Shown: positions 25,558 to 34,729, counted from the first letter of the stretch. The stretch: DNA of 64,000 nt from Sphingobium sp. AP49 (GCF_000281715.2 NZ_CP124576.1:3479501-3543500); one strand, 5' to 3'. The notes: generated from the letters alone by a model not told the origin. Numbers and translations: made by a program.

Positions 25558-26946
25558 TCACTCCTGTGTCGCGCGCGCCGCGGCGATCCGCGCGCGCACC
25601 TGATCGGGCGCCGTGCCGCCATGGCTCTTGCGGCTGGCGACCGACGCGTCGACCGTCAATACCGCATAGATGCGATCGTCGATACGCGCATCGATAGCTT
25701 TCAGCGTATCGAGCGGCAGGTCGGCCAGCTGCACGCCGGCCTCCTCTGCCGCCGCCACGGCACGGCCCGTAATATGATGCGCCTCGCGGAAGGGAATGTC
25801 GCCCTCGCGCACCAGCCAGTCGGCCAGGTCCGTCGCGGTGGCGAAACCGCTTTCGGCCAGGCCCCGCATCCGGTCGGTGCGGAAGGTCACCGTCTCGATC
25901 ATGCCGGTCATCGCCGCGATCGACAGGCCCAGCAGGTCGTGCGCCTCGAACACCGGCGGCTTGTCGTCCTGCATGTCCTTGGAATAGGCGAGCGGCAGGC
26001 CCTTCATCGTCACGCACAGCGCGGTCATGCAGCCCATGATGCGGCCGGCATGGCCGCGCACCAGTTCGGCCGCATCGGGATTGCGCTTCTGCGGCATGAT
26101 CGAGCTGCCGGTCGAATAGGCGTCGGGCAGCTTGACGAAGCCAAAGGGCTGGCTCGCCCAGATGATGAACTCCTCGGCCAGGCGCGACAGATGCAGCGAC
26201 GCCTGGGTCGCGGCCATCAGATAGTCGAGCGCGAAGTCGCGGTCGCTGACGCTGTCCAGGCTGTTGTCGGTCGGCTTGGCAAAGCCCAGCGCCGCCGCCG
26301 TCGCATGGCGATCGATCGGGAAGCCGGTGCCGGCCAGCGCGGCGGCGCCCAGCGGGCATTCGTCAAGGCGCGCGCGCGCATCGGCAAAGCGGCTGCGGTC
26401 GCGGCGCACCATTTCATAATAGGCCATCAGATGATGGCCCAGCGTCACCGGCTGCGCCGACTGGAGATGGGTAAAGCCCGGCATCACCGTGTCGGCATGG
26501 TCGGCTGCCCGCGCCAGCAGCGCCTGCTGCAACCCGGCCAGGCCCGCCATCACCTCGTCCATCGCGTCGCGGACCCACAGGCGAAAATCGGTCGCCACCT
26601 GATCGTTGCGGCTGCGCGCGGTGTGCAGGCGTCCCGCCGCCGGGCCGATCAACTCGGCCAGCCGCGACTCCGTGACCATGTGGATATCTTCCAGGTCCAG
26701 ATTGACCGGAACGCCATTGGCTTCATATTCCGCCGCGATCCGGTTCAGCCCCTCGGTGATCGCCTGCGCATCCTCGCCATCGACGATGCCCTGCTTGGCC
26801 AGCATCGCGACATGCGCCTTGGATCCGGCGATATCCTGTTTCCACAAGCGCTTGTCGAAGGGGATGGAGGCATTTATCTCACGCATGATCGATGCCGGGC
26901 CGGCCGCGAACCGGCCACCCCACATGCTGTTGGAGCCTGCTTCCAT
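25558..26946 (-). CDS. argH: Argininosuccinate lyase
   Basis: The 462-residue enzyme splits argininosuccinate to arginine and fumarate. Conserved regions: [10 protein letters not shown] near the N terminus, the [12 protein letters not shown] motif, [17 protein letters not shown], and the signature [15 protein letters not shown] with the catalytic serine loop. AAGGA lies seven bases before the ATG at 26946; this ATG overlaps the ATG of the divergent thioredoxin gene, the two sharing the four-base CATG. An internal ATG at 26925 (MWGGRF) is an alternative. It begins the argH-lptM-lysA-cysG-type operon. Confidence 0.96.
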   Translation of the reverse strand: MEAGSNSMWGGRFAAGPASIMREINASIPFDKRLWKQDIAGSKAHVAMLAKQGIVDGEDAQAITEGLNRIAAEYEANGVPVNLDLEDIHMVTESRLAELIGPAAGRLHTARSRNDQVATDFRLWVRDAMDEVMAGLAGLQQALLARAADHADTVMPGFTHLQSAQPVTLGHHLMAYYEMVRRDRSRFADARARLDECPLGAAALAGTGFPIDRHATAAALGFAKPTDNSLDSVSDRDFALDYLMAATQASLHLSRLAEEFIIWASQPFGFVKLPDAYSTGSSIMPQKRNPDAAELVRGHAGRIMGCMTALCVTMKGLPLAYSKDMQDDKPPVFEAHDLLGLSIAAMTGMIETVTFRTDRMRGLAESGFATATDLADWLVREGDIPFREAHHITGRAVAAAEEAGVQLADLPLDTLKAIDARIDDRIYAVLTVDASVASRKSHGGTAPDQVRARIAAARATQE

Positions 26947-27571
26947 GAAATCGTCCTTGCGCTCGGTAATGACACTGCTCCTGCTGGCTGGGCTGGCGGC
27001 CTGCGATAGGCAATCCCCGCCTGCGGGGCAAGCCAATGCGAGCGCCAGCGGCGAGGTGACGAGCGACGAGGCGCAGCCCGCCACCAAAGGCAGTGCCAAG
27101 GGCGAATTCAACTATATGATCGACCGCAGCAAGGCGGGCACCCCCGCCCCCAGCTTCGCCTTTGAAAATCCCGAAGGGGGCAAGGCGACCTTGCAGGACT
27201 TTGCCGGCCGGCCACTGCTCGTCAATCTCTGGGCGACCTGGTGCGCGCCCTGCGTCGCGGAGATGCCGACGCTCGATGCCCTCGCCGAGCAAAGTGACAG
27301 CGAAGGTGACAAGGGTCTGGCCGTATTGACGATCTCGCAGGACGTGCAGGGCCAGGCCGCGATCAAGCCCTTCTTCGCGAAGCACAAGCTGCCGCACCTC
27401 AAGGGCTGGACCGATCCGGAGAACAAGCTGGGCCTGGGCTATGCCACCGGCGTGTTGCCGACGACCGTGCTTTACGACGCCAAGGGCAAGGAAGTCGCCC
27501 GCGTCGTCGGCGCCATGGACTGGACCGGCGCGGAAGCACAGAAGCTGCTCGCAACAGCAAAAGGAAACTGA
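26945..27571 (+). CDS. Lipid-anchored thioredoxin-like protein (TlpA/ResA type)
   Basis: The 208-residue protein starts with a lipoprotein signal ([10 protein letters not shown], lipobox cysteine near 19) and then a thioredoxin fold: [16 protein letters not shown] with the CxxC active site at about residue 103-106, and the cis-proline region [12 protein letters not shown]. TlpA/ResA relatives reduce disulfides on cytochrome c apoproteins or other periplasmic clients. GGAG precedes the ATG by nine bases. The start codon overlaps that of argH on the other strand, so any promoter must lie inside argH. A more internal ATG at 26969 would still keep a lipobox. Confidence 0.88.
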   Translation: MKSSLRSVMTLLLLAGLAACDRQSPPAGQANASASGEVTSDEAQPATKGSAKGEFNYMIDRSKAGTPAPSFAFENPEGGKATLQDFAGRPLLVNLWATWCAPCVAEMPTLDALAEQSDSEGDKGLAVLTISQDVQGQAAIKPFFAKHKLPHLKGWTDPENKLGLGYATGVLPTTVLYDAKGKEVARVVGAMDWTGAEAQKLLATAKGN

Positions 27572-27830
27572 ACAAATATAAAATAGTGGACCATGAACAA
27601 CGAACGAGAATGAAAAATCCTCCATGCCAGTCGATTGCAAAATGCGTCACCAACTGCGCGCGATTGTCATTTGCAGATTCAACCAACGCACAAATAATCT
27701 AGAGAATCCCACACCAGAAACGTAGTAGAAATATTTCAAATTACGTCATATTTTTTGCAGTGCAATAGCGGTTATTTCACCAACGCTCGTTTTCCCCCTT
27801 GTCACGATAATGCATAACAGGGGGCATAGA
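27572..27830 (+). promoter_or_regulatory. AT-rich upstream region of the second TonB receptor
   Basis: These 259 bases are markedly AT-rich and hold no gene I can support. GCAAAATGCGT at 27637-27647 is identical to the block upstream of the first TonB receptor and lies 183 bases before the start codon. CAGGGGG lies about seven bases before the ATG. A separate terminator for the thioredoxin gene is not evident. Confidence 0.6.
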
Positions 27831-30446
27831 ATGACAAGATTATCCGCTCTTAAACTATCACTGATCGTCGCTTCGTCCTGGTCCGCTGCTGCAATTGCAC
27901 AGGAAGCACCGCAGGAACCGCAGACCGACGAAGGCGCCGCCATCATCGTTACCGGTACCCGCGCCGTCGGCATGTCGGCCGCTGAATCCGCCGCACCGAT
28001 CCAGGTGCTGAGCGAAGACGCGATCAGCCATGTCGGCCAGCCGAACATGAACCAGGTCCTCACCCAGATCGTGCCAAGCTTCACAGCGCAGACGCAGGGC
28101 ACCGACATGTCCAGCTTCTCGCTGTCGGCCCGCCTGCGCGGCCTGTCGCCCAACCACACGCTTGTCCTGGTCAACGGCAAGCGTCGCCACGGCAACGGCA
28201 TCCTTCAGGTTCTCGGCGCCTTCTCCGGCTCGGCCGCGCCCAGCATCGACCTCATTCCGCCAGACGCGATCAAGCAGGTCGAAGTGTTCCAGGAAGGCGC
28301 CGCCGCCGTCTATGGCACCGACGCGATCGCCGGCGTCATCAACTTCATCCTCAAGGACCAGACCGACGGCGGCACCTTCAAGGTCACCGGTGGTCAATAT
28401 TATAACAGCGAAGGCGAACTCTTCTCCGCCTCGGGCAATGTCGGCTTCAAACTGGGTGAGGACGGCTATTTCGACCTGACCCTGTTCCACCGTCGCCAGG
28501 ACTATACCACGACCGGCAAGGGCCAGGTCCAGGTTACCCAGCTCGACGGCACGCTCCAGCCCAACGCCCCGGCGCAATGGTCCAACCTGGCCGGCGACGC
28601 GCTGGCCAACATCAATGGCGGCCAGCCCAAGTCGACGCTGAACGTCGCCTTCTTTAACGCCGGCTATGATTTCGGCGGCGTCGAACTCTATGCCTTTGGT
28701 GACGTGTCCCGGCGCGAAGGCTGGGCCAAGCAGGGTTACCGCCATCCCAAGCGCGTCTGCTATGAAAGCGGCAATCTGGGCGGCAACGTCACCTCGGCGG
28801 CCTATAATCCCAATATCTGCTACAGCGACACCGGCACCTACGGCATGGTTCCGCTGCAGCATGTGATCGAAGACGAATACAGCTTCACCGTCGGCGCCAA
28901 GGGCGAACTGGGCAGCGACTGGAACTACGACCTCAGCGGCACCTATGGCTATCAGAAGAACGAGATCTGGACCGAGAAGTCGGCCCATCGCGAAGTCTGG
29001 CAGGAAAGCTATGCCGCAGCGCTCGCCGGCATCGGCACGCCCAACACCCCCGACAAGGCCTATGATGGCGGCTTCCGCCTGAGCCAGACCACGATCAACG
29101 CCGACATCCGCAAGGAATTCGACGTCGGCATGGCCGCTCCGCTGACCTTCGCCTTCGGCGGCGAATATCGCAAGGACATGTATGAAATCGTCCAGGGCGA
29201 TTTCTACTCGACCTACAAGACCGGCGTTCAGTCCTTCCCGGGCTACAAGGCGACCGACGCGGGCCGCTTCACCCGCAATTCCAAGGCCGGTTACATCAAC
29301 TTCATCGCCCAGCCGGTCGATGGCTGGAGCGTCGACCTTGCCGGTCGCTATGAAGATTATAGCGACTTTGGTGACACGCTGATCGGCAAGATCACCACCC
29401 GCTATGACTTCAGCAGCGCTTTCGCCATCCGCGGCACGGCCAGCACCGGCTTCCGCGCACCGACACTGGCCGAACAGAAATATTCGACCATCAACGTCGG
29501 TCCGACCAGCGCCGTCGCCCAGCTGCCCGCCGGTACCCCGGCTGCCCAGCTGCTCGGCTTCGGTCCGCTCGGCCCGGAAAAGTCGAAGAATTTCTCGGCT
29601 GGTTTCGTGGTCCGTCCGGTGCCCAAGCTGGCCGTCACGGTCGACGCCTACATGATCAAGATCAAGAACCGCATCACCGCAACTGCATCGCGTAACGCGG
29701 TCCAGGGTGGCGTGGTCCAGCCGGGTGCGGCCGCGATCTTCGACGCCCTGGCGGCGGCGGGCATCGTCCTCGATACCGCGCTTCAGACCGTCGGTGTGCA
29801 GAGCTTCACCAACGGCATCAATACCAAGACGACCGGCATCGACTTCTCGGCCTCCTATCCGGTGGCGCTGGACTTCGGCTCGCTCAACCTGTCGCTGAAC
29901 GCCAACTACAACAAGACGAAGATCACCAACAACAAGGTCGGCTATCCGCTGTTCAACGCGGCATCGGAAAGCAATATCGAAGACTCGACGCCCGACTACA
30001 AGATCGTGTTCGGCGCCCTGTTCAAGAGCGGCCCGTTCAGCATGAACCTGCGTGAAACCTATTATGGCAAGACCAGCATGCTGATCCGGCCGGGCTTCAC
30101 CGCACGCAACAGCAGCGGGGCGATCATCGTCCCCGAAGGCGGCTTCCTGATCCAGGACGGCGCCGGTGGTGCTGACCAGCTCTACTTCAACGGCGTGGTC
30201 AAGGCCGCCCCGATCACCGATCTGGAAGTGAGCTACGACTTCACCGATGCGGTCACCTTCTCGCTGGGTGCGAACAATCTGTTCAACCAGAAGCCTGAAG
30301 TGCCCAAGCTGCTGAAGGGCGTGACCGTACCGGTCGGCCAGTCGCCGTACATCAATGGCTCGGGCGCCTATGACAGCCCCTATGGCCATGGTCCTTACAG
30401 CACGGCGGGCGGCTACTACTACGCCCGTATCGACTTCAGGTTCTAA
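27831..30446 (+). CDS. TonB-dependent outer membrane receptor
   Basis: This 871-residue receptor has a signal peptide (cleavage near AIA-QE, residue 23), a TonB-box-like IIVTGTR, a plug domain with RGLSPNHTLVLVNGKRRHG and EGAAAVYGTDAIAGVINFIL, and a beta-barrel ending in an aromatic residue (ARIDFRF). It is a paralog of the receptor at 4.2-6.7 kb. Directly downstream lie three enzymes with export signals, two PLP aminotransferases and a RidA, so the imported ligand may be an amino-acid derivative or peptide processed in the periplasm; this is inference. A terminator between receptor and enzymes suggests the receptor is transcribed more strongly. Confidence 0.95.
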   Translation: MTRLSALKLSLIVASSWSAAAIAQEAPQEPQTDEGAAIIVTGTRAVGMSAAESAAPIQVLSEDAISHVGQPNMNQVLTQIVPSFTAQTQGTDMSSFSLSARLRGLSPNHTLVLVNGKRRHGNGILQVLGAFSGSAAPSIDLIPPDAIKQVEVFQEGAAAVYGTDAIAGVINFILKDQTDGGTFKVTGGQYYNSEGELFSASGNVGFKLGEDGYFDLTLFHRRQDYTTTGKGQVQVTQLDGTLQPNAPAQWSNLAGDALANINGGQPKSTLNVAFFNAGYDFGGVELYAFGDVSRREGWAKQGYRHPKRVCYESGNLGGNVTSAAYNPNICYSDTGTYGMVPLQHVIEDEYSFTVGAKGELGSDWNYDLSGTYGYQKNEIWTEKSAHREVWQESYAAALAGIGTPNTPDKAYDGGFRLSQTTINADIRKEFDVGMAAPLTFAFGGEYRKDMYEIVQGDFYSTYKTGVQSFPGYKATDAGRFTRNSKAGYINFIAQPVDGWSVDLAGRYEDYSDFGDTLIGKITTRYDFSSAFAIRGTASTGFRAPTLAEQKYSTINVGPTSAVAQLPAGTPAAQLLGFGPLGPEKSKNFSAGFVVRPVPKLAVTVDAYMIKIKNRITATASRNAVQGGVVQPGAAAIFDALAAAGIVLDTALQTVGVQSFTNGINTKTTGIDFSASYPVALDFGSLNLSLNANYNKTKITNNKVGYPLFNAASESNIEDSTPDYKIVFGALFKSGPFSMNLRETYYGKTSMLIRPGFTARNSSGAIIVPEGGFLIQDGAGGADQLYFNGVVKAAPITDLEVSYDFTDAVTFSLGANNLFNQKPEVPKLLKGVTVPVGQSPYINGSGAYDSPYGHGPYSTAGGYYYARIDFRF

Positions 30447-30455
30447 GCGCGTAAA

Positions 30456-30494
30456 AATGAAGGGCCGGTCCGCCAAGGACCGGCCCTTTTTTTG
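30456..30494 (+). terminator. Terminator after the second TonB receptor
   Basis: AGGGCCGGTCC (30461-30471) pairs perfectly with GGACCGGCCCT (30477-30487) around a five-base loop and is followed by a run of seven T. It stands between the receptor and the aminotransferase genes, and may allow partial read-through. Confidence 0.92.
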
Positions 30495-30518
30495 TGATCT
30501 TCGGGGGAGAAATACAGC

Positions 30519-31655
30519 ATGACCGAGCGTCCGGACAATCTCAGCCGTCGCATGCTGATGCGCGGCGCCATGGGCGCGGCAGCGCTCGCCAGCGCGGCGC
30601 CCGCCCTCGCCCAGCGCGACCGCAAGGTGGCGATGAGCGATGATCCCAAGGCGATGGTCGCCACGCTGACCGACGGCATCTTCATCAACAGCAATGAAAA
30701 TCCGCTCGGCCCCGCCCCCGCCGCGTTGCAGGCGCTGTCCGGGCTCGATCCGCTCGCCGGCCGCTATGGCATGGCCTTCGCATCGAAGCTGGAAAGCCTC
30801 TTCGCGCGCCAGAACGGCCTGTCGCCCGATCAGGTTCAGGTCCATCCCGGCTCCTTCATGCCATTGCGGTCGGTCGCGCTGACCTATTCGTCCAAGACCC
30901 GCCCGATCGCCTATTTCGAGCCGACCTTCGACCAGGGCTTCCTGGGCAAGGGCAACCAGCCGGTCACCCGCGCCGTCGCCCTGCCGCTGGCCGGCGACTT
31001 CACCGCCGACGTCCGCAAGCTGCTCGCCGCCGCGCCCGATGCCGGCGTCTATTATCTCTGCAATCCCAACAACCCGACCGGCCTGCCGATCCCGCGCGCC
31101 GACATCGAATGGCTGCTCGCCAACAAGCCGGCCGGCTCCGTGCTGCTCGTCGACGAAGCCTATATCCATTATAGCGATGCCCAGAGCTGCCTCGATCTGG
31201 TGGCGAAGGGCGCGGACGTGCTGGTCACCCGCACCTTCTCGAAAATCTACGGCCTGGCTGGCCTGCGCTGCGGCCTGATCGCCGGGCGCAAGGATCTGCT
31301 CGACGGCATGGCCGACTATGGCGTCAACATCACGCCGATGCCCGCCGTGGTCGCGGCCGAAGCCAGCCTGCTCGACCCGACCCTGCTCCCCCAGCGCAAG
31401 GCCTATAACAAGGCGGTGCGCGATGATCTCTTCGCCTGGCTCGATGCGCGCGGCCTCAAATATCTGCCCTCACAGACCAGTTTCGCGATGATCCATGTCG
31501 GTCGCCCCGGCGCCGATGTCACCGCCGCGCTGGCTAGGCAAAAGATCTTCATCGGCGGCCCGCGCAAGCATATGGACGACTGGGTCCGCGTCTCCTTCGG
31601 CACGCCGGCGGAGATGCAGGCGTTCAAGACCGCGCTCGCCCGGATCATGGCATGA
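30519..31655 (+). CDS. Tat-exported class I/II aminotransferase, HisC-like
   Basis: This 378-residue protein begins with a twin-arginine signal (SRRMLMRGAMG, arginines 10-11; cleavage near ALA-QR, about 31). The mature part is a fold-type I PLP enzyme of the histidinol-phosphate aminotransferase family: NENPLGP (59-65), CNPNNPTG (181-188), VDEAY (211-215) and the PLP lysine K242 in TFSKIYGLAG. Tat export of a folded, cofactor-loaded enzyme makes sense, but a periplasmic HisC-type enzyme cannot serve histidine synthesis. It overlaps the next aminotransferase gene by four bases. The substrate is unknown; the context suggests the ligand of the adjacent TonB receptor. Confidence 0.9.
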   Translation: MTERPDNLSRRMLMRGAMGAAALASAAPALAQRDRKVAMSDDPKAMVATLTDGIFINSNENPLGPAPAALQALSGLDPLAGRYGMAFASKLESLFARQNGLSPDQVQVHPGSFMPLRSVALTYSSKTRPIAYFEPTFDQGFLGKGNQPVTRAVALPLAGDFTADVRKLLAAAPDAGVYYLCNPNNPTGLPIPRADIEWLLANKPAGSVLLVDEAYIHYSDAQSCLDLVAKGADVLVTRTFSKIYGLAGLRCGLIAGRKDLLDGMADYGVNITPMPAVVAAEASLLDPTLLPQRKAYNKAVRDDLFAWLDARGLKYLPSQTSFAMIHVGRPGADVTAALARQKIFIGGPRKHMDDWVRVSFGTPAEMQAFKTALARIMA

Positions 31656-32911
31656 GCCTCAGCCGGCGTCAGGCGCTGGGCGCAGCGCTTGCGATACCGG
31701 TCGCGGCGCAGGCCGCCCGCGCCGTCGCCGCACCGCCGTCGCTCCCTGATAAAGCCAGCTTCGCCGCCACTCCGGTCGCCTATCTCGACAGCGCCTCCAC
31801 CCATCCGGTGAGCCTGGGCGCCAAAGCCGCCGCCGACGCCTATCTCGCCGGCCGCACGCTCGATCCCGTCGCCGCCGCACGCAAGCCGGTCGACCGCGCC
31901 GCGCTGATCGCGAAGTTCGCCGCGCTGATGGGCGCCGACGCGGACGAGATCACCTGGGTCCAGTCCACCACCATGGGCGAGCAGGCGGTGCTGCGCGCAC
32001 TCGGTTTCCCGCATGATGGCGGCCGCGTCGTCACCGATACGCTCCATTTCTACGCCGCCTTCCCCATGTATCAGGAAATGGCGAAACAGGGCGTCGATGT
32101 CGCCTGGGTCCAGGCGCGCGAGGGCCGCATCGCGCCCGAGGACATGGCCCGCGCCATCACGCCGGGGACGAAACTGGTCAGCGTCTCGGCCGTCTCCACC
32201 TATAACGGCTTCCAGCATGACCTGAAGGCGATCAGCGCGATGGCGCACAAGGTCGGCGCGCTCGTCTATGCCGACATCATCCATGCCGCCGGCGCGATGC
32301 CGATCGACCTGCATGACAGCGGCGTCGATTTCGCCGCCTGCGCCACCTATAAATGGCTGATGGGCGATTTTGGCCTGGGCTTCCTCTATGTCCGGCGCGG
32401 CGTCGCGGACCGGCTGCCCCGCACCGAATATGGCTATTATGGCTTTGCCGCGCCCGGTGCGCCGCCCGGCATCGGGCTCTCGCCGCCGCAAACCCATATC
32501 TTCCCGCTCGATCCGCCCGGCGATGCGCCGACCAGCTATATCGCCCGGCCCGGCGCGCTGGGCCATTTCGGCACTGGCACCTATGCCCAGGCGATCAGCG
32601 CCATGCTCGATCATTCGATCAGCTATATCTCGGCCCTCACCGTCCCGGCGATCCAGGCCCATGCCCAGCGGCTGATCGGCCAGCTGCGCGACGAGCTGCC
32701 GCGCAAGGGCTATCGCCTCATCACCCCGTCCGACACCACCAGCCCGCTGCTGAGCTGCGTCCTGCCCAATGCCAAGGGCCTGCTCACCGACCCGCTGGCG
32801 CGGGCGCAGGTGCGCCTATCCGTCCACGACAACCATTTCCGCATCTCGCCATCAGTCTTCAACGATGACAAGGATGTCGAACGGCTGATCGCCGCCCTGC
32901 CCCGCGTCTGA
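31652..32911 (+). CDS. Tat-exported class V aminotransferase (isopenicillin-N-epimerase/cysteine-desulfurase fold)
   Basis: The 419-residue protein also starts with a twin-arginine signal (SLSRRQALGAALAIPVAAQA). The class V fold is seen in AYLDSASTHP (substrate end), SVSAVSTYNGFQHDL, the PLP-contacting aspartate D208 in YADIIHAAG, and the PLP lysine K234 in ATYKWLMGD. Class V enzymes can epimerise, desulfurise or eliminate amino acids. It shares ATGA with the upstream HisC-like gene, so the two are translationally coupled, and the exported RidA gene follows after 16 bases. The reaction is not predictable, but beta-elimination would create the enamines that RidA clears. Confidence 0.9.
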   Translation: MSLSRRQALGAALAIPVAAQAARAVAAPPSLPDKASFAATPVAYLDSASTHPVSLGAKAAADAYLAGRTLDPVAAARKPVDRAALIAKFAALMGADADEITWVQSTTMGEQAVLRALGFPHDGGRVVTDTLHFYAAFPMYQEMAKQGVDVAWVQAREGRIAPEDMARAITPGTKLVSVSAVSTYNGFQHDLKAISAMAHKVGALVYADIIHAAGAMPIDLHDSGVDFAACATYKWLMGDFGLGFLYVRRGVADRLPRTEYGYYGFAAPGAPPGIGLSPPQTHIFPLDPPGDAPTSYIARPGALGHFGTGTYAQAISAMLDHSISYISALTVPAIQAHAQRLIGQLRDELPRKGYRLITPSDTTSPLLSCVLPNAKGLLTDPLARAQVRLSVHDNHFRISPSVFNDDKDVERLIAALPRV

Positions 32912-32927
32912 TCCTTTTCGGAGCCCT

Positions 32928-33356
32928 ATGATGAAAAAGCTGCTCGCCCCTGCCCTGCTCGCTGCCCTGATGGTCGCCGCGCCCGCCGCCGCGCAGAAGC
33001 CGCTGCCGGCCAAGCTGCCCTTCTCGCCCGCGATCCGGGTCGGCGACATGCTCTATATGTCGGGCCAGATCGGCCAGGTGCCCGACGGCATGGACCCGCA
33101 CAAGGAAGGGTTCGACGCGGCAGTGAAGAACGCGATGGATTCGATCGGCAAGATATTGAAGGATAATGGCCTCGACTTCGGCCATGTCGTCAAATGCACG
33201 GTGATGCTGGACGACATGGCCGACTGGCCGCGCTTCAACACCACCTATGTCAGCTATTTCGAGGGCAAGCGCCTGCCCACCCGCAGCGCCTTCGGCGCCG
33301 ACGGCCTGGCGCTCGGCGCCCCGCTCGAAGTGGAATGCCTGGCCGCGTTCAAATAA
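32928..33356 (+). CDS. Exported RidA-family enamine/imine deaminase
   Basis: The 142-residue protein is a RidA (YjgF/UK114) domain preceded by a clear signal peptide (KKLLAPALLAALMVAAPAAA, cleavage at about residue 22). The active-site arginine is kept as R119 in PTRSAFG, and the late glutamate lies in PLEVECLA. Cytoplasmic RidA hydrolyses reactive 2-aminoacrylate and related imines made by PLP enzymes; an exported copy immediately after two exported PLP enzymes fits the same job in the periplasm. AGCCC-type spacing puts it in the same transcript as the aminotransferases. It is probably the last gene, with a palindromic element just downstream. Confidence 0.9.
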   Translation: MMKKLLAPALLAALMVAAPAAAQKPLPAKLPFSPAIRVGDMLYMSGQIGQVPDGMDPHKEGFDAAVKNAMDSIGKILKDNGLDFGHVVKCTVMLDDMADWPRFNTTYVSYFEGKRLPTRSAFGADGLALGAPLEVECLAAFK

Positions 33357-33363
33357 GGCTTTC

Positions 33364-33440
33364 CCACCGTCTGCTTCGAGCTTTTCGAGAAGCGGAAGCG
33401 CGAGACCCGTATTTCTCGCCAAGCTCGAAACGAACGGTGG
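33364..33440. repeat. Interrupted palindrome after the RidA gene
   Basis: CCACCGT (33364-33370) pairs with ACGGTGG (33434-33440) and, inside it, TTCGAGCTT (33375-33383) pairs with AAGCTCGAA (33421-33429). The long imperfect hairpin resembles REP-type intergenic elements of sphingomonads and may end the aminotransferase transcript. No T tract follows. Confidence 0.6.
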
Positions 33441-33478
33441 TAGAAGGCAGCGAACCGACAATACCGATGGCGGCGGGC

Positions 33479-33901
33479 TTAGGCCATTTTACGCCGCCAG
33501 CCTGCCCATTCAAAAATATATCCCGCCACCATCACCCCGATGGCAGCCATCCACAACCAATAACCGACGCCAAAGCCCTCGATGCCGGTGGCTACCCCAC
33601 CTTCATTTGTCACGATGTCGCTCACCATCAGCGGAATAGAGGCGAAGAGCAACGCTACAAAGGCACTGCTCAGGCCGACCAGCCCATTTCGACGACGGCC
33701 ATATTTCCAGCTGAGAAGCAGGATCGGATTGGCGAGCCACGACAGGTTCGCCCATCCTGCCAGGAAACCAATCGAACCAAAGACGAGGTACGAAATCCCC
33801 AGCCCGCAATGGCCCGCCGTGCAAACGCCGGGCAGCGGCAGGCAAGCGACAAACAGCGCAACGCTTGCCCATTTGAAATAAGCCATGCCCAGCGGCGACA
33901 T
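33479..33901 (-). CDS. Predicted membrane protein, unknown function
   Basis: This 140-residue protein has four hydrophobic segments (about 9-25, 33-50, 70-92, 107-128) and a basic end GWRRKMA. Its first segment has two cysteines (LPLPGVCTAGHCGLG) that might form a periplasmic disulfide. The start lies four bases after the stop of the Trm112-like gene, suggesting it closes that operon. Base composition is somewhat lower in GC than the neighbours. No family is recognised. Confidence 0.55.
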   Translation of the reverse strand: MSPLGMAYFKWASVALFVACLPLPGVCTAGHCGLGISYLVFGSIGFLAGWANLSWLANPILLLSWKYGRRRNGLVGLSSAFVALLFASIPLMVSDIVTNEGGVATGIEGFGVGYWLWMAAIGVMVAGYIFEWAGWRRKMA

Positions 33902-33905
33902 ATTG

Positions 33906-34103
33906 TCAGCCTATAGCCACGGCTTCCCGCACCACCAGCACCGGCACGCCATCACGCACCGGATAGGCAAGGCCGGCCGCATCCGACAGCAGCGCGTGGC
34001 GCGCCGCGTCCCAGCGCAGCGGCGTGCGCGTCACCGGGCAGACCAGCTTGGCCAGCAGCCAGGGGTCGATCGGGGTCGCCTCTTCGCTCATAATCTCGCT
34101 CAC
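33906..34103 (-). CDS. Trm112/UPF0434 family small protein
   Basis: The 65-residue protein has the family core LLAKLVCPVTRTPLRWDAAR followed by GLAYPVRDGVPVLV. Trm112 proteins activate methyltransferases in eukaryotes and are small zinc-binding proteins in many bacteria; this copy has only one of the metal cysteines, as is common in alphaproteobacterial members. It overlaps the Lon-domain gene by four bases (ATGA) and so is cotranslated with it. Confidence 0.85.
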   Translation of the reverse strand: MSEIMSEEATPIDPWLLAKLVCPVTRTPLRWDAARHALLSDAAGLAYPVRDGVPVLVVREAVAIG

Positions 34104-34714
34104 TGCATCGTCGCGCCGCCGTCGCGCTCGGCGCGGCCGACGATCTGCATCAGCTGGATGATCCGGTCGGCCCGCTCGCTCAGCGTGTCGGCCTCCAGCA
34201 GGGTCTGCTTGGCCGCCGGGTCGAACGGCGCGATCTGGGCAATGCCATTGACCAGCGCGGTATCGTCCAGCCGCGACACCGCCGTCCAGTCGACCGCATA
34301 GCCCAGCGCATCGGCGAAGCGGCGCGATTCCTGTTCCAGCGCCGCCCGCTCGACCATGTGCAGCGCCTCGTCCTCGGGCGGCGCCTGCTCGACCTCCGCC
34401 TCGATCTGGCGGAACAGGGTCGACACCTCCAGCTCGCGCACCAGCCGGAACCGGGCCAGCCCGGTCAGGATGATGTTGAACCGGCCATCGTCCAGCGCCT
34501 CGATATGGCTGATCCGCCCCAGGCAGCCGACGTCGAACAGCGGCGGCTTCTGCCCCTCGCTGCGCGGCTGGATCATGCCGATGCGCCGGTCGCGCGCCGA
34601 CGCATCCTGCACCAGCGCGCGGTAGCGCGGCTCGAAGATATGCAGCGGCAGCTCCATGCCCGGCAGCAGCAAGGCACCGGACAGGGGAAAGATCGAGACG
34701 CGCGCGCGATTCAC
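34100..34714 (-). CDS. Lon N-terminal substrate-binding domain protein
   Basis: The 204-residue protein consists only of a Lon substrate-binding (LAN/PUA-like) domain: ARVSIFPLSGALLLPGMELP, then LHIFEPRYRALVQDA and the GCLGRISHIEALDDGRFNII strand-turn. It has no AAA or protease part, so it cannot degrade proteins itself and may act as an adaptor or binding protein. It lies between the thioredoxin-TPR chaperone gene (15 bases upstream) and the Trm112-like gene, a grouping often seen in alphaproteobacteria and consistent with protein quality control. Confidence 0.92.
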   Translation of the reverse strand: MNRARVSIFPLSGALLLPGMELPLHIFEPRYRALVQDASARDRRIGMIQPRSEGQKPPLFDVGCLGRISHIEALDDGRFNIILTGLARFRLVRELEVSTLFRQIEAEVEQAPPEDEALHMVERAALEQESRRFADALGYAVDWTAVSRLDDTALVNGIAQIAPFDPAAKQTLLEADTLSERADRIIQLMQIVGRAERDGGATMQ

Positions 34715-34729
34715 CGGCTCACCGATCCG

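Noticed and set aside
25553..26359. Long frame upstream of the small lipoprotein
   Set aside because: It is a shadow of argH; the lipoprotein signal and the intergenic position set the start at 25552.
24571..27009. 812-residue plus-strand frame opposite lysA, lptM and argH
   Set aside because: Antisense to three genes with clear family signatures; composition is that of a shadow.
27858..31169. 1103-residue open frame on the minus strand, opposite the second TonB receptor and the HisC-like gene
   Set aside because: It is antisense to two well-supported genes, and its sequence is rich in His, Asp and Arg, as expected from reading GC-rich codons backwards. No motif or ribosome binding site supports it.
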